Below, piece after piece: positions 24,816 to 33,336 of a stretch of DNA of 64,000 nt. Both the position numbers and the translations under genes were made by a program. The DNA is from Bradyrhizobium sp. sBnM-33 (GTDB lineage Bacteria; Pseudomonadota; Alphaproteobacteria; Rhizobiales; Xanthobacteraceae), in assembly GCF_032917945.1 (NCBI RefSeq), contig NZ_CP136624.1, positions 434,001 to 498,000 of the forward strand, in the 5' to 3' direction. The notes under the pieces are model-generated. The model saw nothing but the letters and a program-made list of their open reading frames with translations. It made no database searches and had not been told where the DNA came from. Position 1 is the first letter of the stretch, and every line of letters starts with the position of its first letter.

Positions 24816-27545
24816 ATGGATGACCTGTTGCGGGAGTTCCTGACCGAGACCAGCGAGAGCCTGGATACGGTCGACAATCAGTTGGTGCGGTTCGAACAGG
24901 ATCCGAGCGACGCGAAGATCCTCGATAACATCTTCCGCCTGGTCCACACCATCAAGGGCACCTGCGGCTTCTTAGGCCTGCCGCGGCTGGAAGCGCTCGC
25001 CCATGCCGGCGAGACCCTGATGGGCAAATTCCGCGACGGCATGCCGGTCAAGGCCGAAGCCGTGACGCTGATCCTGTCGAGCATCGACCGCATCAAGGAA
25101 ATCCTCGCCGGTCTCGAAGCCACCGAGACCGAGCCCGAGGGCACCGACGAAGACCTGATCGAGAAGCTGCATGCGATGGCCGAAGGCGGCCATCAGGCCC
25201 ACACCGAGGCGCAGCCTGAACCCGCGCCGGCGCCCGTCGTGGCGGCACCGCGGGCGAAGCCCCCGGTCACTTCGGGCACGCTGGTCGAGCAGGTGCTGGA
25301 ACGCCCGTTGCGTCCGGGCGAAGTCTCGCTCGACGACCTCGAGCGCGCCTTCCGCGAGACCGCGACCGAACTCGCGCCGGCGCCGGTCGCCAAGGCGGCG
25401 CCGGAAGCCAAGGAAGCTGCGAAGGAAACTGCGAAGGACGCCAAGGCCAAGCCGGCCAAGCGCGCCGCCGCGATCGAGGTCGACGTCCAAGAAGCCGACA
25501 AGATCGCCAACCAGTCGATCCGCGTCAACGTCGACACCCTCGAACATTTGATGACCATGGTCTCCGAGCTGGTCTTGACCCGCAACCAGCTCCTGGAAAT
25601 CTCCCGCCGCAACGAGGACACCGAGTTCAAGGTGCCGCTGCAGCGGCTCTCCAACGTCACCGCCGAGCTGCAGGAAGGCGTCATGAAGACGCGGATGCAG
25701 CCGATCGGCAATGCCTGGCAGAAGCTGCCGCGCATCGTGCGCGACCTCTCCGGCGAACTCGGCAAGCAGATCGAACTCGAGATGCACGGCGCCGACACCG
25801 AGCTCGACCGCCAGGTGCTCGATCTGATCAAGGATCCCCTGACCCACATGGTGCGCAACTCCGCCGACCACGGCCTGGAGACGCCGGCCGAGCGGCTGGC
25901 GGCCGGCAAGGGCGAGCAGGGCACGATCCGGCTGTCGGCCTACCACGAGGGCGGCCACATCATCATCTGCATCGCCGATAACGGCCGCGGGCTGAACACC
26001 GAGCGGATCAAGGCGAAAGCACTGCAGAACGGCCTCGTCACCGAGGCCGAACTGGAGAAGATGACCGAAGCGCAAGTTCACAAGTTCATCTTCGCGCCGG
26101 GCTTTTCCACCGCCGCCACCGTCACCTCGGTGTCCGGCCGCGGCGTCGGCATGGACGTGGTGCGCACCAATATCGACCAGATCGGCGGCACCATCGACAT
26201 CAAGAGCGTGGCCGGCGAAGGTTCTTCCGTCACTATCAAGATCCCGCTGACCTTGGCGATCGTCTCGGCCCTGATCGTGGAAGCCGCCGGCGACCGCTTT
26301 GCGATCCCGCAACTCTCGGTGGTCGAATTGGTGCGCGCCCGCGCCAACTCCGAACACCGCATCGAGCGCATCAAGGACACCGCGGTGCTGCGGCTGCGCA
26401 ACAAGCTGCTGCCGCTGATGCACTTGAAGAAGCTGTTGAAGATCGACGACGGTTCGTCCAGCGACCCCGAGAACGGCTTCATCGTGGTCACCCAGGTCGG
26501 CAGCCAGACCTTCGGCATCGTGGTCGACGGCGTGTTCCACACCGAAGAAATCGTGGTCAAGCCGATGTCGACCAAGCTGCGGCACATCGACATGTTCTCC
26601 GGCAACACCATCTTGGGCGATGGCGCCGTGATCATGATCATCGACCCCAACGGCATTGCCAAGGCGCTCGGCGCCTCCGGCTCCTCGGCCCATGAGATGG
26701 CCGATGAGGCGTCGGCGGCGCATGGCTTCGGCAGCGAACAGCTCACCTCGCTGCTGGTGTTCCGCGCCGGCTCCTCGCAGCCCAAGGCGGTGCCGCTCGG
26801 CCTCGTCACCCGGCTGGAGGAGATCGCCACCGACAAGATCGAGCTCAGCAACGGCCGCTACATGGTGCAGTACCGCGAGCAGCTGATGCCCTTGGTGCAG
26901 ATGGCCGGCGTCACCGTGCAGACCTCAGGCGCGCAGCCGATCCTGGTGTTCGCCGACGACGGCCGCTCGATGGGGCTCGTGGTCGACGAGATCATCGACA
27001 TCGTCGAGGAGCGGCTGCACATCGAGGTCGCCGGCCAGCAGGATGGCATTCTGGGCTCCGCCGTGATCAAGGGCCAGGCCACCGAGGTGATCGACGTCGG
27101 CCACTTCCTGCCGATGGCGTTTGCCGACTGGTTCTCGCGCAAGGAGATGCGGGCCTCGTCGATGGCGCAATCGGTGCTGCTGGTCGATGACTCCGCCTTC
27201 TTCCGCAACATGCTGGCGCCGGTCCTGAAAGCCGCCGGCTACAAGGTGCGGGTCGCCGTCAACGCGCAGGAGGGGCTGTCGGCGCTGCGCTCGGGCCAGA
27301 GCTTCGACGTGGTGCTGACCGACATCGAGATGCCCGACATGAACGGCTTCGAATTCGCCGAGACGATCCGCGCCGACAACAATCTGGGCCAGTTGCCGAT
27401 CATCGCGCTGTCCTCGCTGGTGTCGCCGGCGGCGATCGAGCGCGGGCGGCAGGCCGGCTTCCACGACTACGTCGCCAAGTTCGACCGCCCCGGGCTGATC
27501 GCGGCGCTGAAGGAACAGACCGCCGAGACCCGGCGCGCGGCGTAA
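24816..27545 (+). CDS. cheA: CheA hybrid chemotaxis kinase with receiver
   Basis: A protein of 909 residues. Domains: P1/Hpt (1-105, phospho-His44 in RLVHTIKGTCGFLG); a long Ala/Pro linker in place of P2; P3 dimer helices (about 222-290); P4 ATPase (about 330-470, N-box MVRNSADHGLE, G-boxes ADNGRG and GRGVGMDVV); a P5 CheW-like domain (470-610) and a second CheW-like segment (640-770). A C-terminal receiver (785-905) has phospho-Asp in VLTDIEMPDMNG. The receiver makes it a hybrid kinase that can drain phosphate from P1. It is first gene of cheA-cheW-cheY-cheR. Confidence 0.95.
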   Translation: MDDLLREFLTETSESLDTVDNQLVRFEQDPSDAKILDNIFRLVHTIKGTCGFLGLPRLEALAHAGETLMGKFRDGMPVKAEAVTLILSSIDRIKEILAGLEATETEPEGTDEDLIEKLHAMAEGGHQAHTEAQPEPAPAPVVAAPRAKPPVTSGTLVEQVLERPLRPGEVSLDDLERAFRETATELAPAPVAKAAPEAKEAAKETAKDAKAKPAKRAAAIEVDVQEADKIANQSIRVNVDTLEHLMTMVSELVLTRNQLLEISRRNEDTEFKVPLQRLSNVTAELQEGVMKTRMQPIGNAWQKLPRIVRDLSGELGKQIELEMHGADTELDRQVLDLIKDPLTHMVRNSADHGLETPAERLAAGKGEQGTIRLSAYHEGGHIIICIADNGRGLNTERIKAKALQNGLVTEAELEKMTEAQVHKFIFAPGFSTAATVTSVSGRGVGMDVVRTNIDQIGGTIDIKSVAGEGSSVTIKIPLTLAIVSALIVEAAGDRFAIPQLSVVELVRARANSEHRIERIKDTAVLRLRNKLLPLMHLKKLLKIDDGSSSDPENGFIVVTQVGSQTFGIVVDGVFHTEEIVVKPMSTKLRHIDMFSGNTILGDGAVIMIIDPNGIAKALGASGSSAHEMADEASAAHGFGSEQLTSLLVFRAGSSQPKAVPLGLVTRLEEIATDKIELSNGRYMVQYREQLMPLVQMAGVTVQTSGAQPILVFADDGRSMGLVVDEIIDIVEERLHIEVAGQQDGILGSAVIKGQATEVIDVGHFLPMAFADWFSRKEMRASSMAQSVLLVDDSAFFRNMLAPVLKAAGYKVRVAVNAQEGLSALRSGQSFDVVLTDIEMPDMNGFEFAETIRADNNLGQLPIIALSSLVSPAAIERGRQAGFHDYVAKFDRPGLIAALKEQTAETRRAA

Positions 27546-27578
27546 GCAAGCTTGGCCGGGGCATAAGGAAGTTAGACC

Positions 27579-28052
27579 ATGACAACGAAGACCGAGACCA
27601 TCGAGGGCACCGTCGCCGAGTACGTCACCGCCGTGATCGGCGGGCAATTGTTCGGCCTGCCGATCTCGCGGGTGCAGGACGTGTTCATGCCGGAACGGCT
27701 GACCCGGGTGCCGCTGTCGTCGGCCGAGATTGCCGGCGTGCTCAATCTGCGCGGCCGTATCGTCACCGTGGTCGATATGCGCGCCAGGCTCGGCTTGCCG
27801 AAGAACGACGACGGCAAGCCGCCGATGGCGGTCGGCGTCGATTTGCGCGGCGAGTCCTATGGCCTCCTGATCGACCAGATCGGCGAGGTGCTGCGGCTAC
27901 CCGACAATGGCCGCGAGGAAAACCCGGTCAACCTGGATTCCCGCTTCGCCAAGCTCGCCGGCGGTGTGCACCGCCTCGACGGCCAGCTCATGGTCGTCCT
28001 CGACGTCGATCGCGTTCTCGAAATCGTGCCGAAAGCAGCCCTCGCAGCGTAG
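27579..28052 (+). CDS. cheW: CheW coupling protein
   Basis: A protein of 157 residues built of the double SH3-like CheW fold: FGLPISRVQDVFMPERLTRV, IAGVLNLRGRIVTVVDMRAR and the Arg-containing receptor/kinase contact region. It bridges chemoreceptors to CheA. It starts 33 bases after cheA and is followed by cheY after 28 bases. No chemoreceptor gene is encoded in the window. Confidence 0.93.
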   Translation: MTTKTETIEGTVAEYVTAVIGGQLFGLPISRVQDVFMPERLTRVPLSSAEIAGVLNLRGRIVTVVDMRARLGLPKNDDGKPPMAVGVDLRGESYGLLIDQIGEVLRLPDNGREENPVNLDSRFAKLAGGVHRLDGQLMVVLDVDRVLEIVPKAALAA

Positions 28053-28080
28053 CGCCGCCCATCAAGCAAGGAGGCCAAAA

Positions 28081-28470
28081 ATGAAAACATGTCTTGTCGT
28101 CGATGACTCCAACGTCGTGCGAAAGATCGCCCGCCGTATTCTCGAAGAATTGGATTTCCAGATTACCGAAGCGGAGGACGGCGAGCAGGCGCTTGAGGCC
28201 TGCAAGAATGCCATGCCCACGGCAGTTCTGCTCGACTGGAATATGCCCGTCATGGACGGCTACGAATTCCTCGGCCATTTGCGCAGACTGCCCGGCGGCG
28301 ACGCGCCCAAGGTGGTTTTCTGCACCACCGAGAACGGCATGGATCATATCTCGCGCGCGCTGCATGCGGGTGCCAACGAATACATCATGAAGCCGTTCGA
28401 CAAGGAGATCGTCGCGGCAAAATTCCAGGAAGTCGGCCTGGTCGCGCTCCCGGAACAGAGCCCGATCTAA
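28081..28470 (+). CDS. cheY: CheY response regulator
   Basis: A single receiver of 129 residues: CLVVDDSNVVR, phospho-Asp in VLLDWNMPVMDG, Thr in FCTTENG and Lys in YIMKPF. AAGGAGG precedes the ATG. It is the che-operon copy and differs clearly from the orphan CheY at 19489, so one may regulate the motor and the other act as phosphate sink. Confidence 0.92.
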   Translation: MKTCLVVDDSNVVRKIARRILEELDFQITEAEDGEQALEACKNAMPTAVLLDWNMPVMDGYEFLGHLRRLPGGDAPKVVFCTTENGMDHISRALHAGANEYIMKPFDKEIVAAKFQEVGLVALPEQSPI

Positions 28471-28499
28471 ATCTTATCGCTTGCCCTTGAGAGGCTCCC

Positions 28500-29372
28500 G
28501 TGACCCCGCCAGACTATGAGTATTTGCGTAAGCTCCTGAAGGATCATTCCGGTCTCGACCTGTCCGCAGACAAGCAATACCTGATCGAAAGCCGGCTGCT
28601 TCCGCTGTCGCGCAAATGCGGTGTCTCCGGGATCGGCGAACTCGTGCAGAAAATGAAGGGCGGATCGTCATCGATCATCGCTCAGGTGGTCGAAGCCATG
28701 ACCACCAACGAGACCTTCTTCTTCCGCGACAAGGTGCCGTTCGAACACTTCCGCGATACGATCATGCCGGAGCTTTTGAAGGCGCGCGCCGGCCGCAGGA
28801 GCATCAGGATATGGTGTGCCGCCGGCTCGACCGGTCAGGAGCCGTATTCGCTTGCCATGTCGCTGAAGGAGACGGGCGCGGAGCTTGCCGGCTGGCGGAT
28901 CGAGATCATCGCGACTGACCTGTCGCAGGAGGTGCTCGAAAAATCGAAGTCGGGCGTCTACAGCCAGTTCGAGGTGCAGCGCGGCCTTCCGATTCAGCTA
29001 CTCGTCAAATATTTCAAGCAGAACGGCGAACTGTGGCAGATCAGCCCGGAGCTGCGCGGCATGGTGCAGCATCGCCAGCTTAATCTGCTGCACGATTTCT
29101 CCCAGCTCGGCACCTTCGACGTCATCTTCTGCCGCAACGTCCTGATCTATTTCGATCAGGACACCAAGATCAATATCTTTGGCCGCCTCGCCAAGGCAAT
29201 GGAAGGCGATGGCTTCCTGGTGCTGGGGGCGGCGGAAACCGTCGTCGGCCTGACGGATGTGTTCAGGCCGTTCCCGGACAAGCGGGGTCTTTATCGGCCT
29301 AGCGGAGCGCGGGCGGCATCTGCGCAAGGCGGGCCCTTTATGCCAAAAATCGCGGCGATGGCAGGACGGTGA
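28500..29372 (+). CDS. cheR: CheR protein-glutamate methyltransferase
   Basis: An enzyme of 290 residues that methylates chemoreceptor glutamates with S-adenosylmethionine. The N-terminal helical domain (YEYLRKLLKDHSGLDL) precedes a methyltransferase fold with the SAM loop IWCAAGSTGQEPYSLAM and the catalytic-face motif FDVIFCRNVLIYFD. The start is GTG at 28500 after GAGAGG. The partner methylesterase CheB, often next to cheR in relatives, is missing between cheY and cheR (29-base gap). It is followed after three bases by the PilZ gene. Confidence 0.93.
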   Translation: MTPPDYEYLRKLLKDHSGLDLSADKQYLIESRLLPLSRKCGVSGIGELVQKMKGGSSSIIAQVVEAMTTNETFFFRDKVPFEHFRDTIMPELLKARAGRRSIRIWCAAGSTGQEPYSLAMSLKETGAELAGWRIEIIATDLSQEVLEKSKSGVYSQFEVQRGLPIQLLVKYFKQNGELWQISPELRGMVQHRQLNLLHDFSQLGTFDVIFCRNVLIYFDQDTKINIFGRLAKAMEGDGFLVLGAAETVVGLTDVFRPFPDKRGLYRPSGARAASAQGGPFMPKIAAMAGR

Positions 29373-29375
29373 GCG

Positions 29376-29699
29376 ATGGCGGAGGAAGGCAAGAGCGCAG
29401 ATCGGGTCACGTTCAGCAGGGGCTATGATGTCTGCATCATGGCAATCGACGGGACCTGGCGCAGGGACTGCCAGCTCAACGCGATCTCGGATACCGACGC
29501 CCTGCTGACCGTGGAAGGTTCCATTCAGGGCCTCAATCTCAAGGAGTTCTTTCTGCTCTTGTCTTCGACCGGCCTCGCCTATCGCCGGTGCGAGCTCGTT
29601 CGCGTCAACGGCACGGAAATGGACATCCGCTTCCTGAGAGGCAAGCACGGCAAGAAAAAGTCAGGCGCGTCGTCAAAGGCCGAAGACGCAATGCACTGA
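29376..29699 (+). CDS. PilZ-domain protein
   Basis: A protein of 107 residues with a compact beta-barrel, WRRDCQLNAISDTDALLTVE, that resembles the RxxxR...NxSxxG c-di-GMP site of PilZ domains, though the second motif is degenerate. It starts three bases after cheR, so a link between methylation-based chemotaxis and cyclic-di-GMP or surface adhesion is suggested. Its C-terminal tail is Lys/Ser-rich. Its 3' end overlaps the convergent PAS gene by 27 bases. Confidence 0.7.
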   Translation: MAEEGKSADRVTFSRGYDVCIMAIDGTWRRDCQLNAISDTDALLTVEGSIQGLNLKEFFLLLSSTGLAYRRCELVRVNGTEMDIRFLRGKHGKKKSGASSKAEDAMH

Positions 29700-30083
29700 G
29701 GCCGATCGCGCGGCCAGGTCGGGACTGCGCGTGGTCATCGCCTTCAGCAATTTCGATCCGTATTGTCCGAGGTCGCGATAGGCGGTGCCCGCCGCCTTGC
29801 GGGCCTCGAGCATTTCGTCGAGCGTGCATCCGACGCGCAAGCGGTCGGGCGCCGGTCTGTACATTTTGACGTAGCGATCGTTCCATAGCAGCAGGCGATT
29901 GTCCGGCCCGAACATGCAAAGGCCGTGGCTCATATTGTTCAGTGCCGCATCCAGCTTCTCGATCGTAGTGGCTGCGTCCAGGTCCGGCGGCGCAGGCGTG
30001 GTATGCCGGACGCCAGGCAGCAACCGCAGCAGGTGGTTAACGGCGCGAGAAAGTCCCGAAGAAAATTTGCGGCGAGGGAACAT
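29673..30083 (-). CDS. PAS-domain protein, possibly truncated
   Basis: A protein of 136 residues. After a basic leader of 35 residues comes a PAS_7-like fold: LDAALNNMSHGLCMFGPDNR and LLLWNDRYVKMYRPAPDRLR. In the family this unit normally precedes a GGDEF/EAL or kinase output domain. Here the frame ends soon after the PAS domain with an unrelated-looking tail overlapping the PilZ gene, so it may be a truncated relic or a stand-alone sensor. Confidence 0.6.
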   Translation of the reverse strand: MFPRRKFSSGLSRAVNHLLRLLPGVRHTTPAPPDLDAATTIEKLDAALNNMSHGLCMFGPDNRLLLWNDRYVKMYRPAPDRLRVGCTLDEMLEARKAAGTAYRDLGQYGSKLLKAMTTRSPDLAARSASVHCVFGL

Positions 30084-30116
30084 CGTACGCTCCAGCAGGA
30101 CGGCGCCGTGTCGGTC

Positions 30117-30455
30117 TCACGCCTCTACGAGCGAAAGCGCCGGCAGGCTGGCGGCGTATGGATCATCATTGCCGGAATCCAGCAGGGAGCGCAGGGCAAT
30201 GCCAATATTGAAGTCGCAGGTCTGCACCGCGGCCGCGGCCTTTGTGTAGCAGGGAGATACGTCATCAAGCACGATGACGCTGGTGGAACTCTCGGGAGCG
30301 CCGGGCAAAACTTCCTTGGCAATCATTTGTTCAATCAGCCGCAGGCTGTTCTGGACGTGCTCGACCAAGCTGACGAGGTCCGAAACCACGGCGTGGTAGG
30401 CGTCATTCGGGTCGATGGGTGCCTGTCTGACGCGATCGCCTGCTGCGTTTTGCAT
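30117..30455 (-). CDS. Hypothetical protein near the che cluster
   Basis: A protein of 112 residues, acidic and helical (DAYHAVVSDLVSLVEHVQNS). The family is not recognised with certainty; similar proteins occur beside che genes in Bradyrhizobium. It is divergent from the FixJ-type regulator at 30597. It could be a small signalling adaptor. No signal peptide or membrane segment is seen. Confidence 0.6.
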   Translation of the reverse strand: MQNAAGDRVRQAPIDPNDAYHAVVSDLVSLVEHVQNSLRLIEQMIAKEVLPGAPESSTSVIVLDDVSPCYTKAAAAVQTCDFNIGIALRSLLDSGNDDPYAASLPALSLVEA

Positions 30456-30596
30456 AAGCGCACTCGTTAGTTACTTTTTAGGCGTGCGTTGCTACTTGTG
30501 CGTTAAGCCGCGGTCCCGTACAAATACGGTCCGGTATGGTGTTGAATACCGTTATCCGAGTGTGCGTCACATTCAACCACGCATGGACGATGGAAC

Positions 30597-31238
30597 ATGA
30601 CTGAAAAAGCCCCCTCCCGCGGGGAGATTTTTGTAGTCGATGACGACCCTGCCGTTCGCGAGACGCTTTCGATGGTGCTGTCGGCAGCCGGCTATCAGGT
30701 CATCTGTTTCGCCGACGGCGCCGCGCTGCTGGCGATTGCTCGAACACGGACGCCAGCCTGCATCCTGCTCGACGTGCATATCCCCGGTAAATCCGGCCTC
30801 GATATTCTGAAAGAGCTTCATGGTGAGGACTACCCTGCACCGATCTTCATGATCTCGGGGCAGGGTGATATCGCCATGGCGGTTAGCGCCATCAAGAGCG
30901 GCGCACTGGATTTCATCGAAAAGCCGTTTCGCGGCAGCGAACTCGTGGCAAGACTCGACGAGGCGATCGAGGCCTATGCTCGCCGGCAGGCGCAGAATGC
31001 GCCGTCGCGCATCGCGGCCCTGCATTTTCCGGGACGCGAGCCGCTCACGCGGCGCGAACGCGAGGTGCTGGAGCAGTTCACCGCCGGCGCTTCCAACAAG
31101 GAAGCGGGGCGGCATCTCGGGATCAGCCCGCGCACGATTGAGGACCACCGCGCCAATATCATGAAGAAACTCGGCGCGCGGAATGCCGCCGACCTGGTTC
31201 GCATCGTGATGACCACCCAGAGACAGGGCCAAATCTGA
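30597..31238 (+). CDS. FixJ-type response regulator
   Basis: A protein of 213 residues: receiver (residues 9-125, phospho-Asp in CILLDVHIPGKSG, Thr/Ser pocket in FMISGQGD, Lys in FIEKPF) plus a LuxR helix-turn-helix (LTRREREVLEQFTAGASNKE). Its output domain closely matches that of the histidine-less regulator at 14996. No kinase gene is next to it. Short direct repeats begin at its stop codon. Confidence 0.9.
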   Translation: MTEKAPSRGEIFVVDDDPAVRETLSMVLSAAGYQVICFADGAALLAIARTRTPACILLDVHIPGKSGLDILKELHGEDYPAPIFMISGQGDIAMAVSAIKSGALDFIEKPFRGSELVARLDEAIEAYARRQAQNAPSRIAALHFPGREPLTRREREVLEQFTAGASNKEAGRHLGISPRTIEDHRANIMKKLGARNAADLVRIVMTTQRQGQI

Positions 31239-31287
31239 TTGTACGAGTCTGATTGCACAAGTCGGATTGTAGCTCTGATTGCAGGCA
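31234..31287. repeat. Short direct repeats of TCTGATTG
   Basis: Four imperfect units (TCTGATTGTACGAG, TCTGATTGCACAAG, TCGGATTGTAGC, TCTGATTGCAGGCA) start at 31234, 31248, 31262 and 31274. The first covers the stop of the FixJ-type gene. A fifth weaker copy (CCTGATCCCAG) follows. Spacing of 12-14 bases suits a slippage-derived array or a series of binding sites. Confidence 0.6.
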
Positions 31288-31461
31288 CACAGGCCTGATC
31301 CCAGCAAGCCTGATCTGGCGCAACGCTGTGTCGGATCAAATTTAGGTTTCAAAACCGACGGACCTGTCTGCCGACGTCAGTTCATTTGGTAGAGCAGACA
31401 TCCGCTTTGAGCGCGCCGAGTGTGGAACTGACCCAAGGCTACATCAACCGGTTTCAAGGCT

Positions 31462-32512
31462 TTACTTCGTAATCGAATGCCTCGTCGGCGTAACCGTTGA
31501 TGCCGGCGCGGCATTCGAGATGGCGAAGGTCAACCAGACGTTCCATCCTTCGGGTCGGTTTTCTGCGGCAAATTCCTTGTAACCCTTGAAGTTCAAATAT
31601 CCCTGTTTGTCTCCAATCGGGAATAGATAGCCGAGTTGGGGGCCAATGCCGAAAACGCGCGACCTGAATCCGCCGAGGAATGGTGGTGCGCCAAAATCAT
31701 CAGTGATCTGCTGGTAGGCATATCCAACCATGCCGACGAAGAGTTGTTTGGACAGAAAGTGCGACGCACCCCAGTCGAAATGGAAGTCGATGCCACTTTG
31801 ATATTGTGTGGTCGGGTTCTTGAAGTTGTAGGTGAAGCCGGCGACGCCGGAAAACTCGATACCCGTCGTCGGGTTGAGGTAGGTATATCCGGCGCCGCCA
31901 TCGATGCCGCCATGCCCGATGCCGATGTTGGATAGGCGTCTGGAGTCGTAGGCTCCGACCGGGATGTCGCCGTAGCCGTAGACCATGTAATTGTGGACGC
32001 CTTGATTCCATTTCAGCGTCACCATCGGATAGAGATCACCGACGCCGGTCAGCGTCCGACAGGACTCCACTGCGTGTCGCGACAATAGGACCGACCTGTG
32101 CGGTCAGCGTACCGGCGATGCTGGTGTCAAGGTTGCCTACAACGCCAATTACGCCGACGGCAAGCTGGCCGCCGAGCACGGGCGTCGCGAAGGTGTATGT
32201 TGGTGAAATAAACAACAGATCGCCACGGGCATCCAGAGTGGCGTTGAGATTGACGTTTGCCGTCGCTGGCACCTGGCCTATCTGGATCTGGCGTGCCGCC
32301 GCAACGTTGCCGGACGCGTCCACGCTGGTGTGATAACCGACCACGCCGAGCGACCATCCCGGAACCGCCGGGGCGGCAGCCAGGCTTCCGAATTGGCCGG
32401 GAAGCCAAAGAGATATGCCGTTCTCGTCCGCCCGGGATGTCTGAGAAAGAAGCGCCAACGTCGCTGCAGCGGCAAATGCCGTCCGGCAAATATTCGAGGA
32501 AGCGATTTTCAT
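31462..32512 (-). pseudogene. Outer-membrane transporter (Phenol_MetA_deg/SphA-like), frameshifted
   Basis: The N-terminal frame starts at ATG 32512 with a signal peptide (MKIASSNICRTAFAAAATLA) and runs to a stop at 32036 in RSGVLSDADRRR. The C-terminal frame picks up the homologous sequence LTGVGDLYPMVTLKW, barrel strands (GIGHGGIDGGAGYTYLNP, GGFRSRVFGIGPQLGYLFP) and the expected end GWNVWLTFAIS. The shift lies near 32050 and is one extra base (total 1051 bases). The family forms outer-membrane channels for aromatic or hydrophobic compounds. Frameshift or sequencing error cannot be separated here. Confidence 0.75.
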
Positions 32513-32631
32513 TTTTTCTCTCCCCAAGAACGCGCCAACACCAAGCCAAGCAGATCAGAATCGACGTCTAAAATCTGTGGTTGTTTGGTTACAGGCTTCT
32601 CTAAAGCTGGCAATCTGAATTCAGCCTAGCG

Positions 32632-32874
32632 TGCATTGCGCCTCGAAATTGAAGTTGTGCAAGCGGATTCCTCCGCCGGCGAGGGCGTCAATGCGCGGAG
32701 TGGCTGCAGCGCGAAAGATCCGCCGCCATAGACGCCCAACTCGCCGTAACCCAAGTCGTCCGCCAGCATGACAACAATGTTGGGCATCTTAGGCTGCTGT
32801 GCGGCAGTTGAACCGCTCGCCACCGTCAAGGCCACGAGGGAGGCCATCGAGCCAAGCCACATGCGTTTGTTCAT
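32632..32874 (-). pseudogene. N-terminal fragment of a second arylsulfatase
   Basis: ATG at 32874 opens MNKRMWLGSMASLVALTVAS, a signal peptide, then PNIVVMLADDLGYGELGVYG, the metal-binding start of alkaline-phosphatase-fold sulfatases. After GGG the frame slips; the other frame carries on with AAATPRIDALAGGGIRLHNF and NFEAQCT, the catalytic-Cys region, where the gene stops at about 32632. Everything beyond the active-site Cys is gone. It is a sulfatase relic with one frameshift and a large deletion. Confidence 0.8.
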
Positions 32875-33336
32875 GGGAGCCTCCAATACCCATCTGCCGC
32901 GTTCGTGATCCTGCTTCGCCGGCGCCATCCAGCGATGAAGAAGGGTGGGCAGGGCGAGGTCAGGGCAATGTTGACCGAGACTTTGGGTTGGTAAATTGCC
33001 CCTTAGGTCAATAGCCATCGATCGCTCCGCTATTCGCGTCGGACCACGTGCCTTGGCATCAAGCGGACTTGGCGGCCGGTTTCGATCTTCGCTGTTGCAG
33101 GTAGAGCGGACAGGGAAAGGGTGCTGTTCGCCTTCGAAACAAACCCCAATGCAGACCTTGGCCGCGTCTTGTCGCGTCCGCTTTCAGACGATTAGAAGCT
33201 TACTCCGTTCGACCGATCGGGCGGTGCTCCTTAGCCATTTCGGACCCGTTGGACTGTGCCCCTTGGTCCACTGGTGGCGGATCGACCGCTGTGCTTTGAT
33301 CCCTCTGCCGAAACCCTCGGATTTGGAGGCTGTGTT
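32875..33336. other. Divergent intergenic region
   Basis: About 460 bases between the sulfatase relic and the cyclase gene. No ORF of coding character was seen; only a ribosome-binding site (GGAGG at 33324-33328) precedes the cyclase. It may hold the cyclase promoter. Confidence 0.4.

Noticed and set aside
24972..26723. 583-codon minus-strand frame opposite cheA
   Set aside because: His/Asp/Arg/Gly-rich shadow of the highly GC-rich cheA gene; cheA has all domain motifs on the other strand.
31234..31287. CRISPR-like array
   Set aside because: Units of 12-14 bases without spacers; not a CRISPR structure.
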